DNA of 64,000 bases from Eurosta solidaginis (lineage: Eukaryota; Arthropoda; Insecta; Diptera; Tephritidae): positions 388,941,601 through 389,005,600 of the forward strand of contig NC_090319.1 in NCBI RefSeq assembly GCF_040869045.1, in the 5' to 3' direction. A model generated the notes under the pieces. The model was given only the letters and a program-made list of their open reading frames with translations. It did no database searches and had not been told where the DNA came from. This document shows, in pieces, positions 24,690 to 36,540 of this stretch; position 1 is the first letter of the stretch; every line of letters starts with the position of its first letter. The position numbers and the translations under genes were made by a program.

Positions 24690-25372
24690 CTTACTTACTT
24701 ACTTAATTGGCGCTTAACCGTCTAAACAGTTATGGCCGTCCAACAAGGAGCGGCAGTCGCTCCTTCGCTCCGCCAACCGGCGCCAATTGGCCACACCAAT
24801 GGAGTTTAAATCGTTTTCCACCTGGTCCTTCCAACGGAGTGAGGGCCGCCCTCTACCTCTGCTTCCATAGGCGGATTCCAATAGAAACACTTTCTTGGCC
24901 GGAGCATCATCTTTCATTCACATGACATGGCCTAGCCAGCGCAGCCGCTGGGTTTTAATTCGCTGGACTATGTTGATGTCTGCGTATAGCTCGTACAGCT
25001 CATCATTAAATCTTCTTCGGTATTCGCCATCGCCAACGCGTAGCGGTTCATAAATCTTTCGAAGAACTTTTCTCTCGAACACTCCCAAAGCCGCTTCATG
25101 TGCTGATGTCATGGTCCATGCTTCTGCCCCATATAGCAGGACGGGTACGATAAGTGACTTTTAGAATATGATTTTCGTTCGCCGAGAGAGAACTTTACTT
25201 TTCAATTGCCTACTTAGTCCAAAGTAGCATTTATTGGCAAGATTGATTCTTCGCTGAATTTCAGTGCTGATTTTGTTGCTAGTGTTGATGCTGGTTCCCA
25301 AATAAACGAAGTCTTTTACTATTTCGAAATTATGGCTGCCAACAGTAGCGTGGTTGCCAAGGTGCTCTGCTC
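24690..25372 (-). pseudogene. RTE-like LINE, C-terminal ORF2 remnant with tetranucleotide tail
   Basis: On the minus strand one frame reads HLGNHATVGSHNFEIVKDF, VYLGTSINTSNKISTEIQRR, LANKCYFGLSRQLKSKVLS, a stop, VPVLLYGAEAWTMTSAHEAA, VFERKVLRKIYEPLR, EYRRRFNDELYELY, TQRLRWLGHVM, a stop, MKDDAPAKKVF, GRGRPSLRWKDQV, and ends LLDGHNCLDG. These are the final RT blocks and C-terminal tail typical of RTE-clade elements. Only two nonsense codons interrupt about 220 codons; the second is TGA where Arg is usual. The element ends in (AAGT)n at about 24692-24705. The 5' part is missing, as in most LINE copies. Confidence 0.85.
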
Positions 25373-25458
25373 ACCGTTCCTAAATTGCCTAGATTTATAT
25401 GACATCGATCTATGAGACATTGATCAATGTGACCATCGAACTAAATATCGGTGGTCCT

Positions 25459-25692
25459 CTCTTCTACTTCGATAAAGGCGCTCACCAAACGTTTTGGGTT
25501 ATACCATCGATGATGATAATTTTTTGCCGGAAACTGATCCGGTACGTTCCGGAAATTAGCATCATTAAGGTACACCGACCCATCCGGGAACAATTGGATG
25601 TAACCATGTCCAACCTTCTAGGTCTAAAAATTTAGGTCATCCCTTGTGACTGGCCCGTTTACCGCGGGGACATTCTAAGCCCTCCTTACCTA
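25459..25692 (-). mobile_element. (CAA)n-tailed SINE-like repeat, old diverged copy
   Basis: In plus-strand order: CGATAAAGGCGCTCACC, GATCCGGTACGTTCCGG, AGCATCATTAAGGTAC, ACCTTCTAGG and ACCGCGGGGACATTCTAAGC. The same order occurs at 34004, and the last block also occurs at 62199. Poorly conserved, no target duplication visible. Confidence 0.6.
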
Positions 25693-28329
25693 AATATCCT
25701 TACAGTTAAAAAGAATTCTATTTAAGTTGAAAACCACTTTTCCCAAGGGAATGGAACCCAGTCCCCCCTTATAATAAAATATAACCACCCCCATTCTATT
25801 CGTTTTCAATATGCCAAATAAAATTTCATCAGTCCATACAATTTGGCACAATTGAGTTCTAAAGACGGTTACAAAATAATAAAAAGGTAAATGTTCCCGC
25901 GGGGCTAGAAAACCCTCTTCATGTAAATCGACTTTCGGAAAATTAAAGTTAACTCAAATCACAGCGAGTTTTTGAGAGATTTCAAACATTTCGTTTGTTA
26001 AACTAAAGAAATTGGTCAACCAAACTGCAAACTCAACATTGTTTTATGAAAATTTTTAAAAGCTGTTCGAATTTTCGAAAATGTATTCCAAATTAGTTAC
26101 AAAGAAATTTTTAAGTTTTTTCGAAAACGTTTTTGAGATTGGTTTGCGTATGTAGTTTTAGTTGCAAAATTCATAGACATTTTTTGTTTAAATATTGGAA
26201 ACAAAAATAAGAATAGTCTAATTGTTGCTGCTATTTTTTCACACGCAAGTGTAAGGTGGCATCATTCAAGTGCTTAAACAACATATTGCAAGGATAACGC
26301 ATGGGCGCTTACAAATGCATAGCCAACCAACGAAGTTTTGGGCTGCTGAATTTTTTATTTGGCCGCTTTTTATGTTGTTTTCGTAATTTTCAAGTTGAAT
26401 CTCACTTATTTATGATTTATTTTTCGGCGCCTATCAGTGAGTCACCGGTTGAACCCACTTGTATGCCGTACCGACGATTGAAGCCTATTATTGCCACCAT
26501 TTTTTTTCGCTACCACTTGCATTGATGTGGTTTTCTTGTTTTTTTTTTTATGCACGCTTGTGTGATTGCTTGTTATGGCTTAATTTGCATGCATTGTGCA
26601 GCGGGCACTGCAAACGTTTGTATGCATTTAACAGCGTCAACGCGGAAAATGACCCAACGAGCAGCCTAGTTATGGCTGACTACTTGGTTTTGGGGGTACA
26701 TGGCGTATGAAGAATGATAGCCAAAAAAACGGCTACGCAGTCAATGAAACGCTTAACCCAGCAGTTTGAAGCGAATCCTATCCTATGAGTTTTTTGCGTA
26801 TATACTTTTTGTTTACTGCTTGTTTACCATTATTTTTTGCACCAACATAAATGGTGGCATATGTTGCATGCCACATATACTTTCGGTTATAGGCGCCCAT
26901 TTAGTTTTTTTTTTAACTTTTTCGGCAATGCACTTGCACATTTGTACTTGTGTGAATTGCTTGAATGTAATCACTACTGAGTTCGTCTCTACGTAGCGGG
27001 GATTAAGGCAATCACTACCGTTGATTATCCTATTGACGAAAGGAGGCAGCACTGGGGTGGATTTAGCCACATTGGCCACTTTGTGTGTGTGTTGCAATGA
27101 GTATCATTGTTGAATTATACGCTTTTGTTGTTATTGTAGCCATTGCTACTCTAGTGCTACTACTTGGCCTTTTGTGTGTTGAATATTGGCTCCTACTTTT
27201 GGTGTTATTGCTTAAGCAGTATGTTGTAGCTCCAGTACATCACAGACATTCAACAGCATGGAATAGCTGGGAGGTAGATTTTAACGCATCACTCAGCAAG
27301 CAGTCTGGTTAAGAGGCACCACTTAACTTTGGTTACTTTTGGGTTTTTTGGGCAGTCAACAACAGACATTGCCTAACGAGTTGCTCTTCAACACCAGTTA
27401 ACGGCTTCTCTCAGACTGATATAGTATGTATGTATCGCATTTTACTACCTAATTGCGGCATCATGGGCAGCACGTACTTTTTCGGAAAAGTCATGTAGGA
27501 GATCAAATGTTGATGTATGTTTGTGTGTGAAACGCATGCTGTTGCTCATATGCAAATCACTGCTTTGCCATACAGCTCTATTGAAAGTTTATACTTGTTG
27601 CAACTTCCATGGTCTCTCTTGTCTATGTGCGGCGCTTGTCTTCCTTCTCTTCGTTTGTTAACATAAAGTTTCAGTTGAAGTTTACTTCTGAATTTTGGCT
27701 TGCTACAAAAAAAGTTTGAGTGTGTATCAACGTACATTTTCATTCACAACATTTTTTGGTTCCATCTCATACGTTTCATCTCTTGTGCTTTGTATTGTAA
27801 TGCACTTAACTCGTTCACATAAGTGTGCACTTAAGTGCCTCTAATTGGTTTAACACGCATTCAATGTGCCTAAATGACCAGTTTAAGAATTTTGTGGGGT
27901 ATCAGTGAGTGTCTACAATCCACAATTAGCTTTCGGACTGTGTTCTTGATTAGGTTGTTTTGGAAAATTTTTGTGTTTGGAATCAAGTGCTGTGGTTTGG
28001 TTGTGGCTTGTTGTTGACAGTAAGTACATAAACGGTGTTTCTGATGTTGCTAATATTGGTAATTTTGGATTGTGAATACTTGAGCCTTATAAACTTATTT
28101 ACACTCACATGTAGGTATGTAGCAAGCTGTTAGTGTTTCTTTTTTGTTAATTGCTATATATTAGTGTTTATCACTGATTGAGGATTTTGGAGGGAAAGTA
28201 GTAGTTTTTGTTCATAGAGAATTTAAAACAGGTGATATAAATCAATGTTGCTTTCTCTTTAATTTCTGCTATTTTTATTCTAAAGGCTAATGAAAGTATC
28301 AAAATAAAAACTTCAACATTTTGTTTACC
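25693..28329. other. Intron sequence, nothing recognised
   Basis: T-rich stretches and several overlapping short open frames of low complexity. No domain and no repeat partner in the window. Confidence 0.5.
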
Positions 28330-29400
28330 AATCATCCCCAAATGATCCGTTATGATCGGAACGAACCTGGAAAAAGCCTGAAACCATTCCAAAAGGTCCG
28401 GAGGGGTCTTGCAATAGTCCTACATAGTTACATCTTTTGACTTTGACTTCTTTCTAGTTTTCAATAAGTGCTAAAATAATACTGAAAATAATATCTAAAC
28501 GATACCGAAATAGTCGCGACGAAATCCTAAGTTAATCGTTAAATGTTGCCTAATATTCCTGTATCGAACCCTAAAACAACCTCGTTTGAAATTATCCCGA
28601 AAGCGACTTAAAACTTATTCAAAATGAAGGCTTTAACAATACCAAATTAAGCCCTAATGTGATCTAAAATGATGCTAAAGACTATCCGATAAGGCCTCGA
28701 AATGATCTCGAAGTGGTCCCCAAAAGGTACGGATATGATTCTGAAATAGTCCCAAAACTAAGCCAAAAACAGTTCCGATATGATCCTCAAATGATATTTA
28801 AAGTGATCCAGAAAAAGTCCAGTACTAATCCCACATGATGCTGAAAACACTTCCAAAATGATATCGAAAACAATCCTGAAATATTTTTGAAACTATGATA
28901 AAACTATCCTAAACTATCCCTTGTTATAAACAAGGCTATGGCGACAACAACTCCGAAATAGTTTTAAAAGGCTCCCCAAACTATCCGAAAACAATATAAA
29001 ATTGATTCCCAAATGGAACGAATATCATCCTGCAGAGAATCCCGAGGGTTCCAAAAGTTCTTATTGAATCCGACAATTATTTTGATATAGTTCCTAAGTA
29101 TTTCAGAATAATCTAGAAATAGCCCAAGCCGATGTCAAAAACATTTTCGAAATGGCTTCGAATACAATTCCGATATGGCCCTAAAACAATCTCAAAGTTA
29201 TCTCGAAATGAGTCTAAATTTGTTCTTAATAGGATCCTCAAACTATTCCGAAATAGTTTCACAATGATCACTCAATAGTCCGGGAATCTTCTTGAAGTGC
29301 CCTCACAACGATACCGAAAAGAATTTCGAAACGATCCCGGAATGATGTCGGAAAAATCCCAAAATAATCCCGAATCTTTTTTGATTCGTCCAGAAAACTC
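28330..29400 (+). repeat. Degenerate short-period array, unit about ATGATCCCGAAA, longest copy
   Basis: Over about 1 kb: ATGATCCGTTATGATCGGAA, GATACCGAAATAGTCG, TTATCCCGAAAGCG, GATCTCGAAGTGGTCC, GTTCCGATATGATCC, ATGATATCGAAAACAATCC and CGATCCCGGAATGATG recur at about 12-13-base spacing. Same family and orientation as 23990-24680. Confidence 0.7.
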
Positions 29401-30463
29401 AGAAAAATAAAAATTTCTAAACTTTTGTTGGTGTTTTGTTGTTCTATTTTTCTTTTTTGCTGTTTTGCTGCCATTCAGTATACTTAAGATAAATTTCATT
29501 CCAGTTAGGAATCTCAACACATAGTTGCTTAAAAGTCGAATGCAGAACCCTCAATTTCGGAAATACTTCAATCCTTGGTACTAAAAAGGACTAAAAAGCC
29601 CTTAAGCCGTTATCCAAAATCAAACTTATTTTCTTGATAAGTTTTGAAAAAAAAAATTCCATTATATCAACTATCTAAAATATATAAAACCACACTACCG
29701 CCTCCATGAATTTAGGGCGAAAACTTGTACAACTAAAATTCCTATTAAAAATAACGTAAGCGTTTGTGGACAACAGTAAAATGCAATTTCCTGTGAAATA
29801 TGCCTTAAAAAGATTGAACGAAAACAATAACGCTTAAGTGAACAACTGAATTCCAAAAAGGCGAAATTAAATCGTCCAGCACACAAAAACTCAGCAAAAG
29901 ACAAAACAAATAAAACTAAACCCAATACCTCAGCCATGAATAGATGACTTGAATAGCGATGGACATTTATTGTCTGCAATTGTATTGCGGTCCATTGCAC
30001 ATTGCCAACGAATTAAAATGATGCCACAACGAGTATGAGGCAGCATAGTTGGCACAAAAGTTCGTGGAAGGGAGGGTGTTAGCAACACGTGCTAGGCATG
30101 CCACAGGCAAACAAACGGAAATATGTAAAATAGGATTTTCTACTATATAGAAATATAGTGTAAAAACTAACAACAACAATAGATATAACTGTATATATGT
30201 ATATAGGTATATGTATATAATTTATAGCAACAGGCTGTCGTCGCTACCTAAATAAATGCAAATAAACAACAACAACAACAGCATATACAAAATAGTCAAA
30301 CTAAAATTCTCAGTCCTCGCCACTACCCAATTCATTCATTGAATTCGGAAATTCAATTTACTCTAAACGTTATTATGCCAACAATAATAACAAGCACATT
30401 TTCAGCAAAAGCATGAATCTAGGCGCACAAACGTGAGTTTTGCGGATCGGTTCCGTATGGCGG

Positions 30464-30502
<39 letters not shown>

Positions 30503-31810
30503 GAGTAAATAATTTTAGTTATAAATTCATATATGTATACATGTAAGTTTGTGAGATTTTGCACAGCAGCCTGTTGCATGCTCTAAACATACATACATAC
30601 ACACATCTACACTCTCACAAATAAACTTCAATGTACGAAGCATTCTAAGCTGACTGACAGCACTAGGAGAATGAATAAATTTCTCTAAACAGTGCACTTT
30701 CCTGCTATTGCAATTGTGGATGAATGAAGTTGATGTTATTTTTATTGTTGGAACTTTCGTCGAAATTGAAACGCTCAAATGGCCAACAAAGGATGTAGTT
30801 ACATAAATTTCATGAACATTGATATATACATATTTATATATACGTTAAAAGCAAGCATAGGGAAAAAGGAAATTTGTTACGTTCAGAGTTTGTAGGCAGA
30901 AGGAACCGACAGGCAAAATAACAACAAACCAGCCGAAAGATTCCCCAAGAACAGCACTTTGAACCACCTTCATTTGAAATTACAATGCAACAACAAGGAG
31001 TAGCCGAACTATACAAGAAAATACCAAAACAACTCGTTTTCCAATAAAGATATAATGTTCATGCCGAAAACATTTGAAATTTTAATTCCATTACGTGTGA
31101 AAAGGGCACGACAGGCTAGAGGCTGTGAGTGTCTCGTGGATGCCAATAAATAAATGTACAAGTACGTGAGTCTGTACACACATAGACATATAAAAGTAGT
31201 ATAAGTACATATTCTATGTGCGATGGGGAAGATGTTAATAGAATAGTTTTATTACTTATTGCACATAGTCTACAAGTCATACAGAACTTAGACAATGCTA
31301 CCTTGCAATAAAATCTACTAAATTAATGTAAAAACTGTTCTTTTTAGATACCTCTTTTATAAACCTCTAATAAAATTCTAAAATTTTAGCACTTGCTTCA
31401 ACTTAGATTGTCAGTTAGACTATGCTTAATCTTATTCTGCAGTTTTGCAGGCTACTTGAAAATAAGTTTAAGCTGAGCTTAAGGGGCCGATCTGACAGGA
31501 TTAAACTCCAGTTAATTTGTTAGCTACTTACGTTCGGTCACAATGGCGTCAAGTGTACCCAAAATTCATTTGGGCCTTAGTGCAACTAGACTTGATGCTG
31601 ATAACTAGCATACTTCTAAAATCTCAACAGTTGTTAAGAAACATTGACTCCACTTGATTATCAATGAGTTGTCAGCAAAAAATTGTAAAAGATTGCATTA
31701 CAGCAAAAAAATGCTGTTTATTAAGGAGAAAAAAGATAGTTCTCAAGTTGTACTAAAGTGTGGTTCTATAATTGGACAAACGTACCACCAGAAAAGACGG
31801 GTACCGATGC
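29401..31810. other. Intron sequence with a long (TG)n microsatellite
   Basis: AT-rich. (TG)n at 30467-30500 (17 units) and short CATA runs near 30590. Nothing else recognised. Confidence 0.55.
30467..30500. repeat. (TG)17 microsatellite
   Basis: Uninterrupted dinucleotide run, likely polymorphic. Confidence 0.95.
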
Positions 31811-31919
31811 GTTAGGTTAGGTTAGGTTGAACTGGCCGGTCCATGAGGACCTCACATAGACTGAATAAGTCCGTAGTGTTACCAGAAGTTTGTTTTAACG
31901 ACCAAACTGAAAAACCCTA

Positions 31920-32228
31920 TCAAAAACCAGGACCTATGTTATAAAATAACTCCATCCTCTTTGCAAATACCAGAAGCTTCCTAGGAATTAAGCCACTTGC
32001 TGCTTCTAGATCTAACAGCTGTATCACTCCTAATAGCTGGAGTCTTAGCCTGGCAAGCGCAGGGCAAGAGCCCAGAACGTGCTCGACCGTTTCCTCCTCC
32101 AGCCCGCACTTCCTACATCTCCTATCACTGACGAAGCCTAATTTAAAGGTATGTGACGCCAAAAGGCAGTGTCCAGTCAGAATGCCCGTCATGAGTCTAC
32201 AGTCCTCTCTTTTTAATGATAGAAGCAA
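31920..32228 (-). pseudogene. LINE ORF2 C-terminus with CCHC zinc knuckle
   Basis: Reads KREDCRLMTGILTGHCLLAS, then CRKCGLEEETVEHVLGSCPA, the C-terminal Cys-Cys-His-Cys motif of I-group LINE ORF2 proteins, and LIPRKLLVFAKRM. It follows the RNase H frame after a one-base shift at an A-run near 32210, so it is the same protein in another frame. Confidence 0.85.
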
Positions 32229-33204
32229 ACTTTGTTAGTCTAAGGTTGTAAGACCTGCACATAATCGTCGACACTTTACAGCCCCGCGCTTGAACCCACG
32301 CCTTTCTTGCTTGGTCGATCATGTGCACCTCTCGCCTTCTCTTAATTTCGCCCAGTCTAGTTGGGACGTACACGGAGCAAGCTTCAAGGGATGCACCCTT
32401 TTTAGCTAATTCATCCGCTTTTTCATTCCCATCTATTCCCATATGCCCTGGGACCGAATATAGATGTATGATTCTCCCTGTCCCGATTCTCTCCAGGGTC
32501 TGCTTATACTCTAACACGCATTTAGGTGCTGTGGTATGCGAGATTATTGCCTTAATTGCTGCTTTACTGTCAATATAAAAGTTAACACGATTGCAGCTTG
32601 GGCTATTTTCTTCCAGGGTTTCTACTGCTTTGGTTACGGCTACTATTTCCGCTCGGAAAACGCTACAGTAATCCGGCAGCCTGCAGGATCTGTTTATTTC
32701 CGGATCAGCATAGTATACTGCAGACCCTACTCCTTCCACTACTTTGGAAATATCTGTGTACACATGTATCGCCTCGTCCGCCATTTGAGCACCCTTGCGC
32801 CAACCGTCCACCTCTATTGTGGCCTTAAGATCGCCCTCGAAGCGCAGATAGGGAATCAGGTAGTCTGTTCGTCTTATGATTGATGACGCTATACTTCTAT
32901 GGTCATATGGTCGGTGCTCAAGCTGCCCCGAGGCACCGAACCTGATTGCAGTTGTTAGCGCTATGTTCTTTGCTACCAGGTCTACAGGTGGAATGTGCAG
33001 AATGGCATACAGTGCAGCTGTCGGGGTTGTTTTCTGGGTTCCCGTAATGCTAAGCATTGATAGTCTGCATACCCCTCTAATTTTTTGAGGTAGGTTGCTT
33101 TTTGTGTGGCTTTCCACCAAACAAGAACTCCATAGCATAGGATAGGGCATACAATTGCTGTAAAAACCCAATGAGAAAGAGAGGGCAATAAGCGCCACAT
33201 ACAC
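32197..33204 (-). pseudogene. LINE ORF2 segment: RT thumb end and RNase H domain
   Basis: The longest open frame in the window (335 codons). It starts in the RT thumb (SFSLGFYSN is out of register; the homologous thumb lies in another frame) and then carries an RNase H domain: VYTDISK (first catalytic Asp, with Ile where Gly is usual), FRAEIVAVTKA (Glu), FYIDSKAAIKAI (Asp), and PGHMGIDGNEKADELAKKGA (His and last Asp). All carboxylates are present. The frame ends in a stop just after a one-base shift near 32210, so it cannot make the full protein. Confidence 0.85.
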
Positions 33205-33237
33205 CCCAGCATTCTTTTACATGTATAAAGTGCCGTT

Positions 33238-33594
33238 CAGCAGACAAACACACAACAACAAATAAACACAAAACAATTAACACACTAAAACAACAAACCC
33301 ACAAAGAAGGTCAAACGACTAAAATCACGGATTTTTACCTACCCCAGTCAGCCACACAAATCGATTAGTAAACCACCTTCGGTTCTGAATGAACACGCAG
33401 CACAGACACAGGCATCAATTTTGACAATACCTGCTCATGTACCTACGAACTATAAATACAGGACAAACGACAACAATAGATCAGAACGAAAATCGACACT
33501 GATGATGGCACAACGCCGAAACCGGTTTATCTCAAAACCAAATTTGACAAGGGATGACGAAAAATCGTTCCAATATACATCAATGCCGTTGAAG
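33238..33594 (-). mobile_element. Repeat inserted inside the LINE reverse transcriptase
   Basis: It splits the RT between KKASTAL (33595-33620) and the ACKRMLGC-type block (about 33230). A similar word (GTGCCGTT and ATGCCGTT) lies on both sides, fitting a short target duplication. The insert carries GACACTGATGATGGCACAAC then GCCGAAACCGGTT, a hairpin-like phrase common at LINE and SINE 3' ends, and GGTTCTGAATGAACACGC. It is inverted relative to a second copy at 45135-45412. Confidence 0.75.
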
Positions 33595-33955
33595 CCTTCT
33601 TCACCCTCTCCTCCACGTTGAGCTTCCATGACAGCTTACTGTCTAGGATGTTTCCTAGATACTTTGTACAAGGTTTCTCCTGTAGGGTCACCCTTCCTAA
33701 CTTAGGCCTGATCCAATTTGAGGCCTTGTACCTCTTTGTAAATAAGACTATATCCGTCTTACCCGCGTTGACTTTCAATCCGACATTTGATGCCCATGTA
33801 TGAATATCCCGAATCGCCCGATCCATCAAAGAGCTAATCGATCTTCAATTTTCCACTCGAATCAACTTTCCACTTATGACAATTGCAACATCATCCGCGT
33901 AAGCCGTAAGTTTTACGGTTCCCTCATCAAATCGCCGGTACTGATGTACTTTACA
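33594..33955 (-). pseudogene. LINE reverse transcriptase palm with YADD
   Basis: RRFDEGTVKLTAYADDVAI (YADD near 33900), a nonsense codon after LIRVEN, MDRAIRDIHTWASNVGLKVN, KTDIVLFTKRYKASNWI and CTKYLGNILDSKLSWKLN, ending at the KKASTAL junction with the inserted repeat. The catalytic Asp pair is intact, but the frame is broken upstream of MDRAIR. Confidence 0.85.
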
Positions 33956-34530
33956 GCAGCAAAGCAACATCAATATCTTTAGAAAGCATTTTCTAAGCCT
34001 GGTCGTTGCTGTTGTAGCGATATGGACACTCCGTGAAAGTTTTCGGGAGTGTTATCGATGTTGATGGTCCTTTGCCAGATGTGGAAATGGTACGTTCCGA
34101 TAACAAGCACCACTAGGGTACTAGCCCGACCATCGCAGTAATGATTTATTATGACCACATTGAACCTTCCGGGCCATCTCCCCCCCCCCCCCCCTATCCC
34201 CCTGGTTCCATGAGGAACTTCGGGTGTATGAAACATGTATATTTGTAACAGAATTCGCCTAGCGTAGGTGAGGCTGACAATTGGATTACGGAAGCTTTGA
34301 ATTGCGCTTGTCAAACCTTTGTGCGATGGGGCAGTGGTTTGGCAAGCACTCCAAATGTGTTTCTCCCATGAAAAAATTCTCATCGAAATTGCATGTCATG
34401 CAGAATCGGCATAAAACACATACATAGGTACGATTTGTAGGAAGAATTAAAAAAAAAAAAACAGAACGATGGAAATATGAAGAGAAGACCGGTCGAAATT
34501 TTCTCGGAGGTATGTATATTTATTTATATA
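33956..34530 (+). mobile_element. tRNA-type SINE, headless and split by another insertion
   Basis: Left piece 33956-34003 (AGCAAAGCAACATCAATATC, TTTTCTAAGCCTGGTCG) and right piece 34331-34530 (GGCAGTGGTTTGGCAAGCAC, GCATAAAACACA, CGATTTGTAGGAAGAATTAA, TCTCGGAGG) are consecutive parts of the SINE. Between them sits the (CAA)n-tailed repeat. The tRNA-like head is missing because the left edge abuts the LINE at 33955. Confidence 0.75.
34004..34330 (-). mobile_element. (CAA)n-tailed SINE-like repeat inserted in a SINE
   Basis: Plus-strand order: GTTGCTGTTGTAGCGATA (inverse of a CAA tail), GGGAGTGTTATCGATG, TGGTCCTTTGCCAG, GGGTACTAGCCCGACCATC, a run of 15 C, TCCATGAGGAACTTCGGG and TAGGTGAGGCTGACAATTGG. 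It matches 47680 in inverse and 25459 in the same orientation. This is the most complete copy in the window but lacks the GTCGTCTCTTACGAC block seen at 62172. Confidence 0.75.
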
Positions 34531-34699
34531 CAATCATTCATATACATACAAACAGTCAAGAGAAGATAATAAAGGCTTTTTAAAAACTGTTTTATTGACG
34601 AGGTTTCCAGGTATTCGAGAATTACGCAAATTTCAACTGAATGATTCCAATAAATTTCCATTTCTTATCAAAGTCGTATAATTTCTTCTGGAAGCTTTT

Positions 34700-35370
34700 A
34701 TAACTCATGAGTTTTTATATCGAAACTCTAGCCAAACCACAATCGAGACTTAAACCTAAAACGAAACCATAACCAAAGCCAGAAATTAAAATCGAACAAA
34801 CTTATTAGCTGAAACTGAGACCAACACGAAACTAGAACCGATACGTAAATCGATTGAAGATGGAACTGAAACCGAGCTTTAACTCAACCCAATGTAGCCC
34901 AAAACCGAAAGCGAAGTCCGCACAAAGCTTAAACCGAGAGGAAAGTCACAGAAGCAAACTTTCTTGTCAACTTAATCCGAAACCAAATATCGAATCGGTC
35001 TTGAAACTGGAACCAGAATCTAAACCAAGGGATTAATCAAAACAGGAACTGGAAACGAGGCTTCAAACAAAATCGAAACCTATATTGAAACCGGTTCAGG
35101 AACCCAAACTAATACTGAAATCGGAGTAGAATATGGAACTTAAACTTAATGAAGCTCGAAATCAAAACCGGAACTTAAACTGAGCTCTAATACATTTCGT
35201 AACCGATACTTAAACTGCTACTGAAACCGATGCCCGAAACTGAAAACTGGTCCAAAAAATGAGCAAAACCAGAATCCGAACATAAAGCGGAACCGCAGCC
35301 CAAATCAAAACAGAATGACGCCCAAAAACGAACCGAGATTCGGGAATAGATCGAAGGCGGATATAAAAAA
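34700..35370 (+). repeat. Degenerate short-period array, unit about AAACCGAAACTG
   Basis: GAAACTGAGACC, AACACGAAACTAGAACCG, TGAAACCGAGC, CCAAAACCGAAAGCG, TAATCCGAAACC, TTGAAACTGGAACC, GAAATCGGAG and TACTGAAACCGATGCCCG recur at 6- or 12-base steps for about 650 bp. Pyrimidines are strongly depleted on the + strand. It differs in motif from the ATGATCCCGAAA family but has the same architecture. Confidence 0.7.
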
Positions 35371-36540
35371 AGGAGGTTAATTTTAAACTCAAAAAAATTA
35401 AGTTACATTTAATTAAAATTGAGTATTCAAATTACTTAACTGAAACTGGACAACAGATATTTTTTATTTGATTTGGCATATCAATGGTTTTTTTTTTTTT
35501 GTCCTTTGACAGGCAAAAATCACCCCGTCTTACGTAATTAAGTGTCATGTGCCTACTATCAATCTAGAAGCATGTGAGGAAGTTTTCGTATACAAATTAT
35601 GTTCATTATTAGAAATTGGAAATTTTTTAAAATTGATTGAAACACGCTCTCCTCAGAAGTTTTTCAATAACAAACTATTTGAGTAGTCGGTAGCGAAGCG
35701 CCATGACTTTGGCTGAAAGCTTAAAAAAATGAAATCACTCAAATTCGCAACTCCAAATTTTTTAACGTCTTTATAACGACAACGAATCTATAATTCCCCA
35801 ATACGTGTGTGTAAGTCATTAAATTCTCATTACTTGCCGCAAAATTTTCCATCAAATACACATTGGTAAATTATTATTAAAAAGACAGTCAACATTAAAA
35901 ACTTTCCAACCACCAACAAGTAAAAGTTCATTGCTATCCTTACCAAACTCTGTCCTATGCGAGCACATACACACACACACACACACACACGAGCGATTAA
36001 GGACTTACACATATGAAAACGACTGCCCCTACCACAATATAGCAACAACTAAATACACACAAAATTTCTACAATACATGCAACAATAACATTTTAGGGAA
36101 ATGCAATGCAACAAGAACAACAAACACCAGCAATACAAGTAGCCAAAAGCCGAAACGAAAAGCAACCGAAAAATGCCCTGCTTGCAACCAATCAAAATGC
36201 AACCGAAATGCGGCCCCCACAAATTACTCGTGCAATATATTGCAACTTGCAATACAATAGAAAGAGATAACAAATAAAAACCGACCAACCAATTTTTGGG
36301 GCCTATTCTTTAGTTACGATTAATATTAGTGAAATGTTACTTTGTGCCGTTAGTTTGAATATTTTTTTGGTTTGCTTTTTTTGTTATGCTTAATTTTTTA
36401 TTTCGCCAATATGTTTCAACTTCTAGGCTAAGTCACCTACACAATAGCAGCGAATGCATAATTTTTTGATTACTTTTTTTGCCGCAGTTATAATACATGG
36501 AAACCAATTTTGACATATCGAAATAACAAAAAAAAACAAA
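35371..36540. other. Intron sequence with a (CA)n microsatellite
   Basis: AT-rich. (AC)n at 35969-35990. A 109-codon open stretch at 35931-36260 crosses the microsatellite and is Asn/Thr/Lys-rich low complexity. Confidence 0.5.

Larger units (their letters stand above)
31811..33955 (-). mobile_element. Non-LTR retrotransposon (I/LOA-like, RNase H-bearing), 5'-truncated and interrupted
   Basis: Minus strand, from 33955 downward: RT palm with AYADDVAIVISGK and VGLKVNAGKTDIVLFTKRY, TKYLGNILDSKLSW, an interruption by another repeat (33238-33594), RT thumb (ERMLGC-type region, LSHWVFTAIVCPILCYGVL), RNase H, a CCHC knuckle, a 3' UTR (31831-31919) and a tail of three GGTTA units (31811-31829). Parts of the family also lie at 16524, 18030 and 2200. 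The RNase H excludes Jockey-proper, CR1 and RTE. Which I-group clade it belongs to is uncertain. Confidence 0.85.

Noticed and set aside
31811..31829. Telomeric repeat
   Set aside because: Only three GGTTA units, directly attached to a LINE 3' UTR, and a second family copy shows the same end.
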